Assembly (NCBI GenBank): GCA_022712785.1
Contig: JAFLJX010000089.1
Location: 1-8,283, forward strand
DNA: 8,283 bases
Source: Mycoplasmatota bacterium
GTDB lineage: Bacteria > Bacillota_I > Bacilli_A > Izemoplasmatales > Izemoplasmataceae
Reading direction: 5' to 3'
Of this stretch, positions 4,873 to 8,283 are shown in pieces (the stretch's first letter is position 1; every line of letters starts with the position of its first letter). Below the pieces are notes generated by a model. It made no database searches, was not told the origin of the DNA, and saw only the letters and a program-made list of their open reading frames with translations. Position numbers and translations under genes: made by a program.

Positions 4873-6545
4873 TATACTTGTGTATCAATAATTACTGGGA
4901 TTACTATTGGTCTTCTATTGGTTTTGCGATATAAGAATTTACTAATTTCATCTTTAAGAGATTTATTATATACTCTCCAGTCAATATATTTACCAGTTAG
5001 TATCTTTTCTGAGACTTTGATAAAGATCTTTTCAACTTCTAAGATTAAATCTTCGTTTTCTTTCATGTATACAAAACCTCGAGATACTACTTCAGGGACA
5101 GATACAATTTTCTTATGGCGTGCATCAACATTAGCTATTATTAATAAAACGCCGTCTTCACTTAATAGCTCTCTATCTCTTAACACGACGTTACTAAGGT
5201 CACCATCCAAGATACCATCAACTAATATATCTCCTGATGTAATTTTTGTTTTTGTTTTTGTTCCGACACCTTTTTCAAATTCAACAACATCTCCGTTATC
5301 AAGTGAGAATATTTTATCGTTATCGTATCCAATTTGATGACATAATTTTTTTAATGCGTATTGATGTCGGTATTCCCCTACAACAGGAATGATATATTTA
5401 GGTTGTAAAATGTTGATTAATAGTTTTATCTCTTCACTACTAGCGTGTGAAGGTGGTAATATTTTTTTGTCTATTTTTTTTACATTAGTATCAAATCTAT
5501 ATAGAACATCCAAAGTTCTCGCTGCGATTTTTTCAGTTCCAGGTACTGGTGGAGTCATTAGGATTATTGTATCGTCATGGGCAATATGAATTAATCTATC
5601 TAGTTTCTTAACCATTCTTTGTAACATGTAAAATGGCTCATGACGGTCTCCTGATACTAATATAACACTGTCTTTTAATTCATTCTTGTTTTTATCGTCA
5701 ATGAATCTTAAACTAGTTAGTTTACCTTTAGGAATTTTTAAATATCCTAAATTAACTGCGATATCTACTGTTCTTTGTGTTTTTCTACCAATTATCGCTA
5801 TGGTTCTGTTATATTTTAAACTCATATCTATTATCTTCTGAATTCTATTTAAATCAGTTGAAAAAGCTGAAACAATTATTCTACTTGGTGCGGTGTAGAA
5901 TGCCTGATTTAGGGCATAGTCAAGGGCGTCAGAGTTATGTGTTTGTCCCACTCTTTCTGAACCTAAGCTTTCAACAAGTAATGCGAGTACTTTTTTACCT
6001 GCGATACTTGAAAGCTTAAGAAAATCAGTTTTATATGTTCCAGAAACATTCTGATCAAATGTAAAATCAGGTGCATAGACAATAACACCGTCAGGAGTAC
6101 TAATAGCGATTCCTTTTGATTCAGGAATTGAATGTGTAACGTTATAAAAATCTACACTTACATCCCCAAATTTTTCAGATTTATTATCTTTTACTTCATG
6201 AAATTCATAATCTTTAATGTCTAAACCACGATCTGTGATTAAATCTTTTAATAATGCTAAAGTGAAGTAACTAGCGTAGATAGGTACTTTAACAGTTTTT
6301 AATAATTTGGGAACTGCGCCTATATGGTCTTCGTGACCATGACTTAAAAAAATCCCAACAATTCTTGAAATATTTTGTTCTAAGTATTCAAAGTCAGGTA
6401 CTATTGAATCTACTCCAAATAGTTCGTGACTAGGGTACTTAAGCCCTGCGTCTAATATAAAAATTTTATTATTAATATCAAGACAATACATATTTTTACC
6501 ATTTTCACCTAGTCCACCTAGTGCGAAAAACTTAATTTTACTCAT
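4872..6545 (-). CDS. rnj: RNase J family ribonuclease (metallo-beta-lactamase/beta-CASP)
   Basis: The protein has 557 residues from the ATG at 6545, close to the 555 of B. subtilis RNase J1. It is a cytoplasmic RNA-decay enzyme (5'-3' exonuclease and endonuclease in the family). The opening FALGGLGENGKNMY (7-20) is typical. The metallo-beta-lactamase motif LSHGHEDHIG (67-76; H69, H71, D73, H74), H138 in THSIP and D160 in APDFTFD are in place. The beta-CASP region continues to about 370, with H367 in PSHASSEE; the C-terminal domain contains VVLRDRELLSEDG (453-465) and SRGFVYM (488-494). Compared from memory with J1, the ligand His390 (in PIHGEYR) is here Val389 (PVVGEYR), and GSQGEP is here GDRHEP (299-304). 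It may therefore be a J2-like or divergent paralogue with altered activity. An in-frame ATG 27 bases further upstream (6572) lacks a ribosome site, while AGGAGGT stands 5 bases before 6545. Single unit, divergent from recU. Confidence 0.93.
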   Translation of the reverse strand: MSKIKFFALGGLGENGKNMYCLDINNKIFILDAGLKYPSHELFGVDSIVPDFEYLEQNISRIVGIFLSHGHEDHIGAVPKLLKTVKVPIYASYFTLALLKDLITDRGLDIKDYEFHEVKDNKSEKFGDVSVDFYNVTHSIPESKGIAISTPDGVIVYAPDFTFDQNVSGTYKTDFLKLSSIAGKKVLALLVESLGSERVGQTHNSDALDYALNQAFYTAPSRIIVSAFSTDLNRIQKIIDMSLKYNRTIAIIGRKTQRTVDIAVNLGYLKIPKGKLTSLRFIDDKNKNELKDSVILVSGDRHEPFYMLQRMVKKLDRLIHIAHDDTIILMTPPVPGTEKIAARTLDVLYRFDTNVKKIDKKILPPSHASSEEIKLLINILQPKYIIPVVGEYRHQYALKKLCHQIGYDNDKIFSLDNGDVVEFEKGVGTKTKTKITSGDILVDGILDGDLSNVVLRDRELLSEDGVLLIIANVDARHKKIVSVPEVVSRGFVYMKENEDLILEVEKIFIKVSEKILTGKYIDWRVYNKSLKDEISKFLYRKTNRRPIVIPVIIDTQV

Positions 6546-6550
6546 AATAT

Positions 6551-6557
6551 ACCTCCT
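6551..6557 (-). promoter_or_regulatory. Ribosome binding site deciding the RNase J start
   Basis: AGGAGGT on the minus strand, a full match to the anti-SD complement, lies 5 bases before the ATG at 6545-6543. It rules against the upstream in-frame ATG at 6572, which falls next to the -10 box. Confidence 0.88.
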
Positions 6558-6576
6558 ATGTGTATCAGTCATTCAT

Positions 6577-6585
6577 ATTATATCA
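6577..6585 (-). promoter_or_regulatory. Extended -10 promoter of the RNase J gene
   Basis: TGATATAAT on the minus strand combines a TGn element with a perfect -10. No good -35 is seen at 16-18 bases (CTAGTT is the best), which suits an extended -10 promoter. Transcription would start near 6570, giving a leader of about 25 bases. Confidence 0.6.
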
Positions 6586-6666
6586 TAATACGTCTTAAAA
6601 ACTAGTAAATGTCTCTTTATTACATATATTTATCAATATTAAAAAGTATATTAAATTAAATACTTA

Positions 6667-6675
6667 TGATATATT
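6667..6675 (+). promoter_or_regulatory. Extended -10 promoter of recU
   Basis: TGATATATT, a TGn element plus a -10 box with one mismatch to TATAAT, lies 21 bases before the recU ATG. Transcription would start near 6682, leaving a leader of only about 15 bases that contains AAGGAG (6683-6688), the site that fixes the ATG at 6697. No clear -35 box is seen; the flank is almost pure A/T. Confidence 0.5.
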
Positions 6676-6696
6676 ATTATATAAGGAGTGGTTATT

Positions 6697-7278
6697 ATGA
6701 TAAAATATCCAAATAAAAAGCAAACATTTAAAAAGCAAACAGAAAACCATTCTAAACGTGGAATGTCTTTTGAAATCATGATAAACGAGACAAATGATTA
6801 CTATTTAGGGAATAGTATCGCTATTATTCATAAAAAACCAATACCCATTCAAATTGTAAAGGTAGATTATCCATCTCGTAGTGGAGCCGTTATTAAAGAA
6901 GCTTATTATAAAGTACCTTCAACTACTGACTATAATGGATTATATAAAGGTAAACATATTGATTTTGAAGCAAAAGAAACAAATAATAAAACAAGTTTCC
7001 CTTTATCAAACATTCATTCTCACCAAATTGCTCATCTAATCTCTATTGAGGACCATGGGGGTATTAGTTTTTTATTGATTTTCTTTAAGACACTTGATGA
7101 AATCTATTTATTAGAAACTAAATACTTAAAAGATTTTGTGAAAAGATCAATAAAAGGTCGAAAATCAATAACGTATGATGAGATTAAAGAATATGGATAT
7201 AAAGTTAAAGAAGGATATGCACCTAGAATTGAGTATCTTAAAGTAATTGATGAAATAATAAAAAAAGGCTTCCAATGA
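6697..7278 (+). CDS. recU: Holliday junction resolvase RecU
   Basis: The protein has 193 residues and is a nuclease that cuts four-way DNA junctions in recombination and chromosome segregation. The sequence follows the RecU pattern closely: SKRGMSFEIMINETNDYYL (19-37), IAIIHKKPIPIQIVKVDYP (41-59), VIKEAYYKVPSTTDYNGLYKG (65-85) and IDFEAKETNNKTSFPL (88-103). The predicted catalytic acidic and basic residues are D78 (TTDYNG) and E91 with K93 (FEAKE). The preferred start is the ATG at 6697, 8 bases after AAGGAG; a GTG at 6688 in frame overlaps that ribosome site and is not credible. The N-terminal 20 residues are Lys-rich and short compared with B. subtilis RecU, which carries a longer N-terminal extension. 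In B. subtilis recU is next to the penicillin-binding protein gene ponA; here it stands alone between RNase J and glgC. The TGA stop lies in the loop of its terminator. Confidence 0.95.
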   Translation: MIKYPNKKQTFKKQTENHSKRGMSFEIMINETNDYYLGNSIAIIHKKPIPIQIVKVDYPSRSGAVIKEAYYKVPSTTDYNGLYKGKHIDFEAKETNNKTSFPLSNIHSHQIAHLISIEDHGGISFLLIFFKTLDEIYLLETKYLKDFVKRSIKGRKSITYDEIKEYGYKVKEGYAPRIEYLKVIDEIIKKGFQ

Positions 7279-7287
7279 GCCTTTTTT
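7261..7287. terminator. Bidirectional terminator between recU and glgC
   Basis: AAAAAAGGCT (7261-7270) and AGCCTTTTTT (7278-7287) form a perfect 10-bp stem around a 7-base loop. The T run on plus ends recU. Read on minus, the T run continues as TTTTTTTATTATT and ends glgC. The recU stop TGA (7276-7278) is in the loop and the glgC stop is 3 bases from the stem. Confidence 0.9.
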
Positions 7288-7289
7288 GT

Positions 7290-8283
7290 TTATCTTAAAG
7301 TGCTTCCTGATTTAATAACTTTACTATCAAACTTCGCAGTACTAAAGATACGACAGTTTCTTTTTATAACTGTTCCCTTAGGAATAGTTACTTTAGAAGC
7401 TATAACATTAATTCCACTACTTAGTAGATCAGGATTTTCAATATTAGGAGTTAAATCATCAGAATCTCCAATTATTACATTTTCCATTATTTTACAGTTT
7501 TTATCAATTATTGCATTTTCTATATATGCACCTGGGAATACTTCAGTATCATTTAAGATAACACTATTTAAGATAGTAGCTCCCGGATGAATTATGACTC
7601 CTGGGCTTAGTACACTTCTTTTAACGTTACCAGCGACTATGCAACCATTTGATATTAGTGCTTGGTTAATTGTAGATTTACTACCTATTTTAACAGAAGG
7701 TAATTCTTCACTTTTTGTATGAATTTTCCAGTTTCTGTCATACATATCAATTTGAATTTTATCAACTGTTGATGTTAAATTTAGGTTTGCTTCTAAATAT
7801 GAATCATAGGTTCCAACATCTTGCCAGAAATCTTCATAAACATAAGTATAAAGGTCAGTTTCACCCATTAAATAAGGAATTATATGTTTTCCAAAATCTA
7901 GATTAGGGTCTTTTACAGTTTCTAAAGCTTCTAACAATGCATCTGTATTAAAGACGTAAATACCCATTGAAGCTAAATTACTATCTGCATTTTTTGGTTT
8001 CTCACTAAATTTAGTTATTTTATTATTATCATCGCTTGTTAAGATACCAAATCTATGAGTATCTTCCCACGGAACTGGTTGAACAGCAATTGTTAATTTA
8101 GTATTTTTTTCTTCATGAAACTTAATCATTTTAGCATAATCCATTTTATATATATGATCCCCTGAAAGGATTAATGTATATTTTGGATTTTTTCTTTTGA
8201 TGTATTGAATATTTTGTAAGACTGCGTCCGCAGTACCTGCGTACCACTCTTTATATGGTTGAAGTAAAGCGAGGCTTGAGTCT
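7290..8283 (-). CDS. glgC: Glucose-1-phosphate adenylyltransferase (ADP-glucose pyrophosphorylase), N-terminus missing
   Basis: The frame stays open from the window end to the TAA at 7292-7290 and gives 330 residues; the first 50 or so of a typical ~380-residue GlgC are outside. It makes ADP-glucose and pyrophosphate from glucose-1-phosphate and ATP, the committed step of bacterial glycogen synthesis. Upstream of the internal Met at 8144 the frame reads WYAGTADAVLQN and LILSGDHIYKMDY, both GlgC hallmarks (the substrate loop and the SGDH metal region). Further on are TIAVQPVPWEDTHRFGI, the sugar-phosphate-binding FSEKP, and SNLASMGIYVF. The C-terminal third has the isoleucine- and valine-rich hexapeptide pattern of a left-handed beta-helix (for example IHPGATILNSVILNDTEVF). 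GlgC is preferred over the inactive-type GlgD because these catalytic motifs are intact. No glgD or glgA follows: it is the last gene before the terminator shared with recU. Its promoter is not in the window. Confidence 0.93.
   Translation of the reverse strand, partial: DSSLALLQPYKEWYAGTADAVLQNIQYIKRKNPKYTLILSGDHIYKMDYAKMIKFHEEKNTKLTIAVQPVPWEDTHRFGILTSDDNNKITKFSEKPKNADSNLASMGIYVFNTDALLEALETVKDPNLDFGKHIIPYLMGETDLYTYVYEDFWQDVGTYDSYLEANLNLTSTVDKIQIDMYDRNWKIHTKSEELPSVKIGSKSTINQALISNGCIVAGNVKRSVLSPGVIIHPGATILNSVILNDTEVFPGAYIENAIIDKNCKIMENVIIGDSDDLTPNIENPDLLSSGINVIASKVTIPKGTVIKRNCRIFSTAKFDSKVIKSGSTLR

Noticed and set aside
4864..5337. Open frame of 157 codons on the plus strand, Ser/Thr-rich
   Set aside because: It lies wholly antisense to the well-supported RNase J C-terminus and starts inside that gene's terminator; its composition is what reverse-complemented RNase J codons give.
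6645..6666. AAGTAT/ATACTT inverted repeat between RNase J and recU, a possible shared operator
   Set aside because: Arms are only 6 bases and the interior is imperfect, in DNA that is nearly all A/T; expected by chance.
7300..7590. Open frame of 96 codons on the plus strand, hydrophobic
   Set aside because: It is the antisense shadow of the glgC beta-helix repeats; the regular Ile/Val-rich pattern on minus produces it. No ribosome site.
1..8283. Mycoplasma-type genetic code (TGA read as Trp)
   Set aside because: recU and the HD-GYP gene stop at TGA within terminator hairpins, and tryptophans in the proteins are encoded by TGG.

Overview
The window comes from an AT-rich, Gram-positive-type genome, probably an anaerobic member of the Bacillota or a relative of the Mycoplasmatota such as the Acholeplasma/Izemoplasma/Haloplasma group. 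The reasons are strong AGGAG-type ribosome binding sites, an RNase J, a RecU-type Holliday junction resolvase (a Bacillota/Mollicutes family), compact terminators and many TTA/ATA/AAA codons. TGA is used as a genuine stop: recU and the HD-GYP gene both end in TGA inside or beside terminator hairpins, and tryptophan is read from TGG. This argues against the Mycoplasma/Spiroplasma code. The lineage is an inference; no rRNA or other marker is present.

Region 1 (1-2100, minus strand) is one tightly packed operon. In transcription order it holds a DUF134 helix-turn-helix protein fused to a NifX/NifB-type cluster-binding domain, a second stand-alone NifX-type protein, a MinD-type ATPase carrying two inserted 4Fe-4S ferredoxin motifs, and a second MinD-type ATPase cut by the window edge. 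The set resembles the anaerobe-associated 'orange protein' (ORP) gene neighbourhood described in Desulfovibrio. A good sigma-A promoter (17-bp spacer) precedes it. A perfect 14-bp palindrome lies where transcription should start, which makes it a likely operator.

Region 2 (2101-3491) holds a divergently transcribed 12-helix MFS transporter. It ends at a perfect 26-bp palindromic terminator shared with the convergent gene. Region 3 (3475-4800, minus) is a six-helix membrane protein with a C-terminal HD-GYP domain, predicted to break down cyclic di-GMP. Region 4 (4847-6590, minus) is an RNase J family ribonuclease with its own terminator. It keeps the HxHxDH motif but appears to have valine in place of the metal-binding histidine equivalent to B. 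subtilis J1 His390. Region 5 (6660-7287, plus) is recU, divergent from RNase J. Region 6 (7290-8283, minus) is the last ~330 residues of GlgC, ADP-glucose pyrophosphorylase for glycogen synthesis, cut at its N-terminus by the window end.

Apart from the ORP-like operon the genes are single transcription units of unrelated housekeeping or signalling function. A shared architectural trait is that stop codons sit in or touch the terminator hairpins: two convergent gene pairs (MFS/HD-GYP and recU/glgC) each share one bidirectional hairpin, and the RNase J terminator starts at its stop codon. No tRNA, rRNA, CRISPR array, insertion sequence or prophage gene is visible. No gene-free stretch exceeds about 180 bases.
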